The notes beneath the pieces were generated by a model. It made no database searches. It saw only the letters and a list, made by a program, of their open reading frames with translations, and was not told the DNA's origin. Position numbers and translations under genes: made by a program. A stretch of DNA of 64,000 bases from contig NZ_CP022990.1 of assembly GCF_002278075.1 (NCBI RefSeq), positions 1,860,001 through 1,924,000 on the forward strand. Direction: 5' to 3'. This stretch comes from Paraburkholderia aromaticivorans. GTDB taxonomy: Bacteria; Pseudomonadota; Gammaproteobacteria; Burkholderiales; Burkholderiaceae. Below are positions 1 through 6,845 of the stretch, piece after piece (position 1 is the stretch's first letter; each line of letters opens with the position of its first letter).

Positions 1-1212
1 ATCACCTCAGCCGCCTTCTGCACCGCCGACGGCACTTGCAGCCCACCCCAATACTCGATCGAACCGTCCTTCCTCGCCCACGCAGTCACGTTAATCGGCT
101 CGAGCGGACACTGCGCCTTATAAGGCATCGAATAGGCCGCCTCGATCACCCGCGCCCCGTGCGGAAACGCAGTCTTCACATCCCCACTCTGAATAGTCGA
201 CACCACCCGCGTCGCGGGATCATCGAGCCACGCCGCCTGACGCGCAGCAAGCGTGCTGCTGTCGAAAGTTTCAAGCGGACTGTCGTCCCATTGCACACGC
301 AATGCCGCCTGCCCCTTATGCGCGGACCAATAATCATCGGCCAGCACAGCAACGCCCGCCTGATTGCCGCCGAGAATGTCGGGCCGCCCTGGAATCTGCA
401 ACACCTGTCGCACGCCCGGCACGGCCAACGCGGCTTTGGCATCCACGCTGCGCACGCGTGCATCGATCACCGGCGCACGCGTGCCGACCGCGACCAGCAT
501 GCCCGGCAACGACACGTCGATGCCGTACGGAAACGCGCCCCTCGCCTTCTCCGCGGCGCCGCGTTTCTTCAGCAATTTGCCGATGTATTTGAACTGCGAC
601 GGATCTCTCAACATGACGTCTTTCGCCGCAGGCATTTGCGCGGCGACCTGCGCAAGCGACCATAGTTCGCGCGCTTGCCGTTGGCCTCATTGACCACGAA
701 GCCGTTCTCGGTCGCACACGTCGACGGCGCCACCTTCCATAGCTTTGCCGCAGCGGCAATCAACATGGCGCGCGCCGTCGCACCCGCACGCCGCAAGCGC
801 TCGTATTCCAACGAGACACTCGTACTCCCGCCCGTCGAATAGACTTTCCACAACGGATGAAGGTAGTCGCCGTAAAACGGATTCTCCGGTGTGATCACAT
901 CGACGCGAAACGGATCGACATCCAACTCTTCCGCGACCAGCGCAGCGAGCGCGGTACGCGTCCCCGTTCCGGAGTCGTGTTTATGGACGACGAGCTTGAT
1001 CGTATCGTCGGGTAGCACGCGCACCCACGCATTCGGTTCGAATTCACCGGCCTCGGTTTGGGGTCGCCGCTTGGGTTATCAGCGTTGGCGAGCGCTTCAG
1101 GCAACTGGAAGCCGATCGCGAGCCCCGAAGCCAACAGCGCCGAACTCTGTTTGATGAAGCGACGGCGCGCGGCGCCGCGAGCGCTGGTCAGCGCTTCTTT
1201 GTCGTGGCGCAT
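1..1212 (-). pseudogene. Aldehyde/xanthine dehydrogenase-type molybdopterin-binding subunit, frameshifted, cut by window edge
   Basis: Remnant of a periplasmic molybdenum hydroxylase large subunit of the isoquinoline 1-oxidoreductase beta (IorB) type. It starts with a Tat-like leader (RRRFIKQSSALLASG near residues 17-31). Recognisable stretches follow: HKHDSGTGTRTALAALVAEE, then NPFYGDYLHPLWKV, then a third stretch (KDVMLRDPSQFKYIGKLL and RAPVIDARVRSVDAKAAL) running to base 1. These three stretches lie in three different frames: one shift falls near 1040-1060 and another near 655-665. The start ATG directly follows the stop of the upstream [2Fe-2S] gene, with GGAGG as ribosome site, so the two were once translationally coupled. 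Two indels argue for a dead gene, although two assembly errors cannot be excluded. The C-terminal half lies outside the window. Confidence 0.8.
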
Positions 1213-1575
1213 TCAAGCCTCCTCGTTCGTAGCGAGAAACGAGCAGGCGGCCGCGCAAGCAGGCGTCTCCACAGCCGCCAACGCCCCATCACCCGACGCC
1301 GCCCGCTTGATCGCCTTGCGAATTCGCGAGTACGTGCCGCATCGACAGATGTTGCCCGACATCGCGGCCGTGATGGTTTCATCGTTGACGGTCGGCTTGT
1401 CCTTGAGAAACGAGGCCGCCTGCATCAACTGACCGGACTGGCAGTAGCCGCATTGCGGCACATCCTCGGCGACCCACGCGAGTTGCAACAGATGCCGCCC
1501 GTCCTTCGACAATCCCTCGATCGTCGTGATGCGTTTGCCGGCCACCGCGGCAATCGGCAGCAAACAGGAGCGCAC
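1213..1575 (-). pseudogene. [2Fe-2S] subunit of molybdenum hydroxylase, N-terminus lost
   Basis: C-terminal part of the small iron-sulfur subunit (IorA/CoxS type) that passes electrons from the molybdopterin subunit encoded just downstream. The second cluster motif is intact (CGYCQSGQ and GNICRCGTY), as is RSCLLPIAAVAGKRITTIEG. The plant-ferredoxin-like N-terminal domain with C-x4-C-x2-C, about 50 residues in this family, is absent. Upstream the frame runs into sequence unlike the family and then into the LysR remnant that ends at 1638. The only starts are internal GTG codons. Without the first cluster the product should not work in electron transfer, so I call it a truncated relic that decays together with its partner subunit. 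Confidence 0.7.
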
Positions 1576-1637
1576 CGCCTCGCCTTCCCGTTGATCGACG
1601 TGATCCGCGGACTGGTCGCACGAACTGACAGCGCGCG

Positions 1638-1840
1638 TTAGTCCGTACTGGCCGCCACTTCCCGCACAGTATCGAGAAAGAGCGACAGCACCGGCGAAGG
1701 CGCCTCCGCACTATAGCGCGCGTGCAGCGACACCTCGGGACAAGGCGCCGCCACCGGCACGACCGCGACACCGCCCGTCGACAATTGCCGCGCAGAAGAA
1801 GGCAGCAACGCCACGCCCAGCGCGTGATCGACGCGCGGTC
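1638..1840 (-). pseudogene. LysR-type regulator, C-terminal remnant
   Basis: About 65 residues matching the end of a LysR effector-binding domain: LGVALLPSSARQLSTGG, then VSLHARYSAEAPSPVLSLFL and DTVREVAA before a stop at 1638-1640. The N-terminal helix-turn-helix and most of the effector domain are missing. Just upstream the sequence switches to a racemase remnant on the opposite strand. This looks like the edge of a deletion that removed the rest of the regulator. It probably once controlled the adjacent hydroxylase genes, which is inference from position. Confidence 0.6.
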
Positions 1841-1866
1841 CTGCGTCATCTATCTGGGCTGGGTGA

Positions 1867-2300
1867 ATACCCACCACCGAAGCGACCGGCATTCCCGCAA
1901 CGACCTCGGCGCTGGCGCTCAACGAGATCTTCGGAAAGACCGAAGTAAAACGCTTCGGCCTGGTATCACCTTATACCGACGATGTTCAAGAGCGGATCAT
2001 GCGCAACTACGCGAAGCTCGATATTGAATGCGTGGCGGAACGGCATTTGAGCCTGCAGGATAATTTCAGCTTTGCTGAAATGCCCGACACCCAGCTCGCG
2101 ATCATGATGCGCGAGACCGGCGCGGTGACGCCTTCTGTACGAATCTGCATGCGGCGCATCTGGTGCGCGCGTTTGAGATGGCGACGGATATTCCTGCGTA
2201 TGACACGGTGGCGACGGTGGTGTGGAAGGCGCTGAGATTGCTGGACGCGGATATGAAGCCGTTGATGAACTGGGGGCGCTTGTTTGGGGAATTGCGCTAG
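1867..2300 (+). pseudogene. Asp/Glu racemase or maleate isomerase-like gene, truncated and frameshifted
   Basis: C-terminal half of an Asp/Glu/hydantoin racemase superfamily protein. Frame one reads TGIPATTSALALNEIFGK, KRFGLVSPYTDDVQERIM and ECVAERHLSLQDNFSFAE. Near 2120-2137 the frame changes and continues as CTNLHAAHLVRAFEMATD through MNWGRLFGELR to the stop TAG at 2298-2300. The conserved cysteine of the second half (CTNL) lies in the second frame. The N-terminal half, with the first catalytic cysteine, is gone: an in-frame stop at 1864-1866 and the LysR remnant lie directly upstream. Not expected to give a functional enzyme. Confidence 0.7.
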
Positions 2301-2348
2301 TTTCCGCCTTCGAGCCAGAGTGCCGCGTCGCCTTGCGCGAGAGTGACG

Positions 2349-2382
2349 GGCTGAAGGGCGCAGTCCGATGCGCCCTTCAGCC
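2349..2382 (-). terminator. Hairpin after the ThrRS-like gene
   Basis: Perfect 14-bp stem GGCTGAAGGGCGCA / TGCGCCCTTCAGCC with a 6-nt loop, 9 bases past the stop of the ThrRS-like gene and 48 bases past the racemase remnant. There is no clear U-run on either side, so it may be a weak or bidirectional terminator or a 3'-end stabiliser. Confidence 0.6.
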
Positions 2383-2391
2383 ACCGCCGGG

Positions 2392-3606
2392 TCAAAGCAT
2401 CGAAGCCACCGCGGGCGGCCGCGCGGCGAGCCTCAAATGCTCGACACCGTCGGCGAATGAAAACGTGGGCTGACGCCCATCGCGCATGCGAATGCTGATC
2501 GTCCGATCCCGCTCGTCACGCGAGCCCACCACGACCAGAATCGGCACCTGCTTTTCCCGCGCGTCGACGATCTTCTTCTCCAGCCGCTCTGGCCGGCTGT
2601 CCAGCACTGCCCTGACACCGGCAGCGTCGAGCGCCCGCATGACCTCCTGCGCATAAGACAGATTCGCATCGCTAATCGTCGCCACCGCGACCTGCTCCGG
2701 AGCCAGCCATACCGGCAACCGTCCCTCGTGATGTTCGAGCAGCATCGCGATGAATCGCTCCATGCTGCCAAGCACCGCGTGATGGATCATCACCGGCCGC
2801 TCGCGCTCGTTACGCTCGTTGACGAACTCAGCGTCGAGCCGCTCGGGCAGCACGAAGTCGAGCTGAATCGTGCCGCATTGCCAGCTGCGCGCGCGGGTGT
2901 CTATCAAATGGAACTCGAGTTTCGGCCCGTAAAAAGCACCCTCGCCTTCGACCACATCGAACTCCAATCCGGCCGCGCGCGCAGCGTTCGCCAATGCGTC
3001 CTCCGCGCGATCCCACGTTTCGTCGCTGCCTGCGCGCATCGCCGGGCGCGTCGCGAGCGCGACCTTGAACTCGGGAAAACCGAGGTCCGCGTAGACCGCA
3101 CGCAATAGCGTGCAGAACCGGCCCACTTCCGATTGGATATGCGTTGGCATGCAGAACACGTGCGCATCGTCCTGCACGAAAGCGCGCGTGCGCTTGAGTC
3201 CTTCGAGCGAGCCCGAAGGTTCATCGCGATGACAGGCGCCGAACTCGCTATAACGCACCGGCAACTCGCGATAAGAGCGCACGCGCTGATTGAAAACCTG
3301 CACATGACAGGGGCAGCTCATCGGTTTAAGGCAGAGCGCGCGGCCTTCTTCCGCGTCGGCCAGCGAATACATCGCCGCGCCGAACTTCTCCCAATGCCCG
3401 CTCTTTTCCCATAACGATCGCGCCAGCAATTGCGGCGTGCGAATCTCGCGAAAGCCCGCGCGACGCATGCGGGCACGCACATAATCTTCGAGCACGCGAT
3501 ACAGCTCCCAGCCGCGCGGGTGCCAGAAGACCATGCCGGCGCCTTCTTCCTGCTGATGGAAGAGGTCGAGTTTATTGCCTAATACACGATGGTCGATGTC
3601 GTTCAC
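2392..3606 (-). CDS. Threonyl-tRNA synthetase-like protein lacking TGS and editing domains
   Basis: 404-residue class II aminoacyl-tRNA synthetase, against about 640 for standard ThrRS. It contains only the catalytic core (about 1-300) and anticodon-binding domain (about 305-395). The N-terminal TGS and Ser-editing domains are missing by design, since the ORF starts cleanly. Motif 2 region ACHRDEPSGSLEGL and motif 3 region HHAVLGSMERF are present. All three zinc ligands of ThrRS appear kept: Cys98 in MSCPCH, His149 in QDDAHVF and a His in PVMIHH. I chose GTG at 3606, preceded by GGAG. A Thr-rich leader peptide and a hairpin lie 60-205 bases upstream, so expression is probably attenuated by charged tRNA-Thr. 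Without editing it may mischarge Ser unless corrected in trans. It may be a spare synthetase for threonine starvation or for tolerance to ThrRS inhibitors; this is inference. Confidence 0.85.
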   Translation of the reverse strand: MNDIDHRVLGNKLDLFHQQEEGAGMVFWHPRGWELYRVLEDYVRARMRRAGFREIRTPQLLARSLWEKSGHWEKFGAAMYSLADAEEGRALCLKPMSCPCHVQVFNQRVRSYRELPVRYSEFGACHRDEPSGSLEGLKRTRAFVQDDAHVFCMPTHIQSEVGRFCTLLRAVYADLGFPEFKVALATRPAMRAGSDETWDRAEDALANAARAAGLEFDVVEGEGAFYGPKLEFHLIDTRARSWQCGTIQLDFVLPERLDAEFVNERNERERPVMIHHAVLGSMERFIAMLLEHHEGRLPVWLAPEQVAVATISDANLSYAQEVMRALDAAGVRAVLDSRPERLEKKIVDAREKQVPILVVVGSRDERDRTISIRMRDGRQPTFSFADGVEHLRLAARPPAVASML

Positions 3607-3665
3607 GACTTGCTCCGTTTGATCGGTTAGCACTGGTGGATGCCGCAAACGGAGGACCAGAAACG

Positions 3666-3700
3666 CCAAAGGCCCCGTCCGTTTCCGGCGGGGCCTTTGG
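3666..3700 (-). terminator. Attenuator hairpin between Thr leader peptide and ThrRS-like gene
   Basis: Perfect 12-bp stem CCAAAGGCCCCG / CGGGGCCTTTGG on the minus strand, followed by CGTTTCTGG. It sits 24 bases after the stop of the Thr leader peptide and about 60 bases before the ThrRS-like start, the position expected for a transcription attenuator. The U-run is short, which weakens it as a pure intrinsic terminator. A competing pairing is possible: GGCGGG in the leader (3754-3749), just after the Thr codons, with CCCGCC (3692-3687) in the 5' arm. Confidence 0.7.
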
Positions 3701-3724
3701 TGGGTTTGCCACTGCTTCTTGCTG

Positions 3725-3811
3725 CTAGCGCGTGCAACCTCCAGACGACCCGCCTGCGAAGGTGGTCGTCGTGGTGGTGACGGCAGCGAAGGGAATCGAG
3801 TGGAAGTCCAT
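3725..3811 (-). CDS. Threonine-rich leader peptide (attenuator)
   Basis: 28-codon ORF reading MDFHSIPFAAV, then six consecutive Thr codons (ACC ACC ACG ACG ACC ACC, residues 12-17), then FAGGSSGGCTR and TAG. A seventh Thr is residue 27. An in-frame TAA lies four codons before the ATG, so this ATG is the only sensible start. The design matches amino-acid-operon leaders such as E. coli thrL: ribosomes short of charged tRNA-Thr would stall on the Thr run and change folding of the downstream RNA, which contains a strong hairpin and then the ThrRS-like gene. No good Shine-Dalgarno is visible. The likely promoter would start RNA within a couple of bases of the ATG, so translation may be leaderless. 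Confidence 0.75.
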   Translation of the reverse strand: MDFHSIPFAAVTTTTTTFAGGSSGGCTR

Positions 3812-3819
3812 GGATCCAC

Positions 3820-3847
3820 ATTAAACGATCTGGCGAGGATGCGTCAA
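3820..3847 (-). promoter_or_regulatory. Probable sigma-70 promoter of the Thr leader / ThrRS-like unit
   Basis: On the minus strand TTGACG (3847-3842), a 16-base gap and TTTAAT (3825-3820) make a reasonable sigma-70 promoter. Transcription would start near 3813, immediately before the leader-peptide ATG at 3811. Confidence 0.45.
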
Positions 3848-3874
3848 TCGCATTCTCGACATGCTCCGGGCCGA

Positions 3875-3924
3875 ACAGCACGATAAGCACGTTGAGCACG
3901 TTGTGCACGAACAGCACGTTAAGC
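3875..3924. repeat. Cluster of short AGCACGTT-type direct repeats
   Basis: Five copies or near copies of A-GCACG-(T/A)T lie in 50 bases, including ACAGCACGATAAGC and ACAGCACGTTAAGC spaced 36 bases apart. The cluster is in the divergent gap between the Thr leader and the GNAT gene, upstream of the proposed -35 box. It could be an operator or a slippage-born repeat; nothing identifies a binding protein. Confidence 0.5.
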
Positions 3925-4008
3925 GATACGATGCATGTCTGATCCGAAGCCGCCGCGCCTTCGCGACACTCGGGTCTGCAACTCAACCGATCAATCGAGC
4001 TTCTAACC

Positions 4009-4494
4009 TTGACTATCCATATCCGTCCCGCACACGCAACCGACGCCGCGTTGATTCTCCGCTTCATCACCGAACTCGCGGTGTACGAAAAGGCGGAGCA
4101 TGAAGTCGTCGCAACCGTCAACGACATCGAAGCGAGCCTGTTCTCCGCCGGCGCGAGCGCGAAGGCGCTGATCTGCGAAATGAACGGCGAGCCCATTGGC
4201 TTTTGTGTCTACTTTTTTTCCTATTCGACCTGGCTCGGCAAACAAGGGCTTTATCTGGAAGACCTGTATGTGTCGCCAGCATCGCGCGGCAGCGGCGCGG
4301 GCAAACAGATGCTGCGCCACCTCGCGCGCATTGCCCGCGACGCCGGTTGCGGCCGCTTCGAGTGGAGCGTGCTCGACTGGAACGAACCGGCAATCGGCTT
4401 CTATGAGTCGATCGGCGCGAGCGCGCAAAGCGAATGGGTGCGCTATCGGTTGGCGGGAAATGCGCTGAAGATGTTTGCAGCGGGCGACGCGTAA
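4009..4494 (+). CDS. GNAT family N-acetyltransferase
   Basis: 161-residue single-domain GNAT. The acetyl-CoA binding loop is seen in YLEDLYVSPASRGSGAG (RGSGAG at 93-98), followed by the helix that carries the pantetheine-binding N-terminus and by DWNEPAIGFYESIGA near 122-137, typical of diamine N-acetyltransferase-like members. The start is a TTG at 4009 with a poor ribosome site; no better in-frame start fits the family. It points away from the Thr leader with a shared 200-base gap. The substrate is unknown: polyamines or amino acids are usual for this subgroup. Confidence 0.8.
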   Translation: MTIHIRPAHATDAALILRFITELAVYEKAEHEVVATVNDIEASLFSAGASAKALICEMNGEPIGFCVYFFSYSTWLGKQGLYLEDLYVSPASRGSGAGKQMLRHLARIARDAGCGRFEWSVLDWNEPAIGFYESIGASAQSEWVRYRLAGNALKMFAAGDA

Positions 4495-4614
4495 GCGACG
4501 GTACGCGAATACGCACGCCCGACGGCTACGCTTTCATGCGTCCTGAGCTCGTCGCGCTACTGGAACTGAAGGTGGGCAAGTTCCTTCGCAGCCAGTAGTG
4601 GCGCGCGCCAGGCC

Positions 4615-5202
4615 TCACTCGTTCGCCGCGCCATTCGCCACGGCGTCCACCTCGAATGCGTCGCCCGTGGCAAAGAAAGTCCCGCCGGCCACGTAGTGAC
4701 AGGTGCGCAAATCCGGATCGTCGCCAAAGTGCCAGCGGTTGTTCGAGTACACGCGGCTGTCCGCATAAGCCGCAACAACTTCGCCGATAATCAGATCGTG
4801 GCGCTGACTATCGTCCGGAATCACCTTGCACTCCATCCACGTGATGCAACCCGCGAGCATGGGCACGTCGATGTGTTGCGCGGGGAACGTCTCCAGCTCG
4901 AAGGCGGAGAACTTGTCGAGTTCGGTACCTGCGTTCGTGCCCACCGCCAGCGTTTGTGCAGCGAAGCCACGGCTCGGCAGTTGCAGACCGAACACCCCGC
5001 TTGCGTCGATCAGTTGCCGCGTGAGCGTGCGGCTATCCACCACCACGACCACTTTCGGCGGGTTGAAGTCGAGCGGCATTGCCCAGGAGGCCGCCATCAC
5101 GTTCGAGCGGCCGCCGTGCGCGCTGGTGATGATCGTGACCGGTCCATGATTGAGTAACTGCGTGGCCCGCGGCAAAGCCACGGGTTCTCGGATGACTGTC
5201 AT
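4615..5202 (-). CDS. Flavin reductase family protein (FMN-binding split barrel)
   Basis: 195-residue protein of the flavin reductase-like family, which binds FMN and uses NAD(P)H to reduce flavin or acts as a related oxidoreductase. Family features seen are GPVTIITSAHGGRSNVMAASW near 20-40, the following FNPPKVVVVVDSRT strand, FGLQLPSRGFAAQT, and the late acidic strand LIIGEVVAAYAD. Length is normal. It stands alone; its neighbours face other ways. No partner monooxygenase is adjacent, so its physiological partner is unknown. Confidence 0.8.
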   Translation of the reverse strand: MTVIREPVALPRATQLLNHGPVTIITSAHGGRSNVMAASWAMPLDFNPPKVVVVVDSRTLTRQLIDASGVFGLQLPSRGFAAQTLAVGTNAGTELDKFSAFELETFPAQHIDVPMLAGCITWMECKVIPDDSQRHDLIIGEVVAAYADSRVYSNNRWHFGDDPDLRTCHYVAGGTFFATGDAFEVDAVANGAANE

Positions 5203-5324
5203 ACCTGAATTCCGCGTCGAATGAATGAGGGCGATTGTAGCGTCGCCGCTCGATGTGCGCTGCGCGTGCCGTGCCCCGTCTATCCAGGCGAGAATGAAAC
5301 ACTATCGAACTTGTTGGAGAGACC

Positions 5325-5408
5325 GTGCGCGCCGTCCGCCCGAATACCGCTGACAACGGCATCGCCGTCTTCGACGAAGCAATTCGCGCCGCCGCGCTCG
5401 CGAGGTGA
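5325..5408 (+). CDS. Short leader-like ORF before the APH gene
   Basis: 27-codon ORF (VRAVRPNTADNG, then IAVFDEAIRAAALAR) starting at GTG 5325 behind GGAGAG and ending in AGGTGA, which is also the Shine-Dalgarno for the kinase gene at 5415. The overlap would couple the two translation events. It is too short for the usual gene callers and resembles no family I know. It could be a leader peptide, a relic of a longer gene or chance. Confidence 0.35.
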   Translation: MRAVRPNTADNGIAVFDEAIRAAALAR

Positions 5409-5414
5409 CGCCAG

Positions 5415-6221
5415 ATGTTTACCGAGTACATCGTCAAGTGGGATCTGCGGCAGGACGGCGAACCGATTCGCACGCACAGCAGCCGGCTACTGCCCGTGCG
5501 CCACCACGGCGCGCCGGCGATGCTTAAAGTCGCACTGGAACCGGAAGAGAAATTCGGTGCGCGGTTGATGGTGTGGTGGGAGGGCGAAGGCGCGGCCCGC
5601 GTACTCGCACACGATGCAGACGCAATCCTGCTCGAGCGCGCGCAAAGCAGCCATGCGCTGGCGGACATGGCTCGCACCGGCAACAGCGATGCCGACAACC
5701 GCGCGATCGACGTTCTCTGCGCCACCGCCGCGCGGCTCCACGCGCCGCGAAGCAAACCGCTGCCGGAACTGATCGGCTTGCCGCGCTGGTTCGCGAGCCT
5801 GTGGCCTGCTGCGCAGAACCACGGCGGTTGGTTGCAGGACAGCGCGGCCGTCGCCCGAGCCCTCCTTGCCGCGCCACAGGACCCCGTGGTGTTGCACGGC
5901 GACATCCATCACGGCAACGTACTCGATTTCGGCCCACGCGGCTGGCTGGCCATCGACCCCAAAGGTCTCTACGGCGAGCGCGGATTCGACTACGCGAACA
6001 TTTTCTGCAATCCGGACGACGCGTCGGCGTCGAGAGCGGGATGGTTCGAGCGTCGCGTCGAACGGGTTGCGCGAATGGCCGGGCTCGACCGGCGCCGTTT
6101 GCTGCAATGGATCCTGGCGTGGTCCGGATTGTCCGCAGCGTGGATTCTCGAAACGGGCGAATTGCCCGGCATCGATAGGGAAATCGGCAGATTGGCTGCC
6201 GAGGCGCTCGGACGCGCCTAA
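5415..6221 (+). CDS. Aminoglycoside/hydroxyurea phosphotransferase-like kinase, APH(6) family
   Basis: 268 residues, like streptomycin 6-phosphotransferase StrB/APH(6). The catalytic loop is HGDIHHGNVL (161-170) and the metal-binding Asp is in IDPKG (180-184). The N-terminus has HSSRLLPVRHHGAPAMLKV with the ATP lysine. A perfect AGGTGA ribosome site lies 7 bases before the ATG. Chromosomal homologues in soil proteobacteria are often cryptic, so a resistance phenotype is not implied. It could equally phosphorylate an endogenous small molecule. Confidence 0.8.
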   Translation: MFTEYIVKWDLRQDGEPIRTHSSRLLPVRHHGAPAMLKVALEPEEKFGARLMVWWEGEGAARVLAHDADAILLERAQSSHALADMARTGNSDADNRAIDVLCATAARLHAPRSKPLPELIGLPRWFASLWPAAQNHGGWLQDSAAVARALLAAPQDPVVLHGDIHHGNVLDFGPRGWLAIDPKGLYGERGFDYANIFCNPDDASASRAGWFERRVERVARMAGLDRRRLLQWILAWSGLSAAWILETGELPGIDREIGRLAAEALGRA

Positions 6222-6267
6222 GGCAGATCAGGGCGGCAACTCACGAGCCGCCGCCCGGGGACGTCCA

Positions 6268-6600
6268 TCAGTGGGGCGCTTTGCCGTTGGGCACGGCGTC
6301 CAGTGGTTTGTGCTGTTCTTCGCCGAGTCCAGGGAAGAACGCGTTCCATGCGGCGCGCACGCCTTGGGCGGCGGTGGCCTCGGCGCCGATCGACTCGGCC
6401 TCGCCATCGGCGGCTTTCGATGGATCGGCGGACAAGCCGCGCCAGTGTGTAAACACCAGCAGCGGTTTCTCGGTCCATATGCCGTCGCCGAACTTCGCAA
6501 AAGCCGTGTCCCCGCTCGTCAATTGCACCTCGTACCAGCCTTCACGGACGGGCGTGTGGGCCGCAAGCTCAAACCACGCGGTCGGTTCGATTTCCTTCAT
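6268..6600 (-). CDS. Hypothetical protein
   Basis: 110 residues; ATG at 6600 follows GGAG by five bases. The first part (MKEIEPTAWFELAAHTPVR then EGWYEVQL and GDTAFAKF) looks like a small beta-rich domain. The middle LLVFTHWRGLSAD and the Trp/Phe-rich AAWNAFFPGL suggest a folded globular protein with no signal peptide or membrane segment. I recognise no family. It is convergent with the APH gene and followed by no clear operon partner. Confidence 0.6.
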   Translation of the reverse strand: MKEIEPTAWFELAAHTPVREGWYEVQLTSGDTAFAKFGDGIWTEKPLLVFTHWRGLSADPSKAADGEAESIGAEATAAQGVRAAWNAFFPGLGEEQHKPLDAVPNGKAPH

Positions 6601-6845
6601 GTCGTCTCCATTCGGATAAATCGTCATAAATAACCACAACAAAGGCATTCTTCATGCCCGGGCCAGCAGCGGCCCGGCCAGCGCACGCCCTGCAAAAGCC
6701 CTCGCAGGCAGTACGTTCGGGCCATGTTGCAGTGCGGCGCGTGCGGCATGATTTGCGTGCGATCCGACGAATTCATCCACGCCGAAATCGCCTCGCATAA
6801 GCAACACGATAGCGCGACATGGGCCACGCGGACAAACGCAAAAAG

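Noticed and set aside
3666..3811. T-box riboswitch upstream of the ThrRS-like gene
   Set aside because: No T-box sequence or specifier stem was seen; the Thr codon run with a hairpin fits ribosome-mediated attenuation instead.
3607..3819. N-terminal extension of the ThrRS-like frame up to 3819
   Set aside because: The extra residues overlap the leader peptide and hairpin, have no similarity to ThrRS TGS or editing domains and lack a ribosome site.
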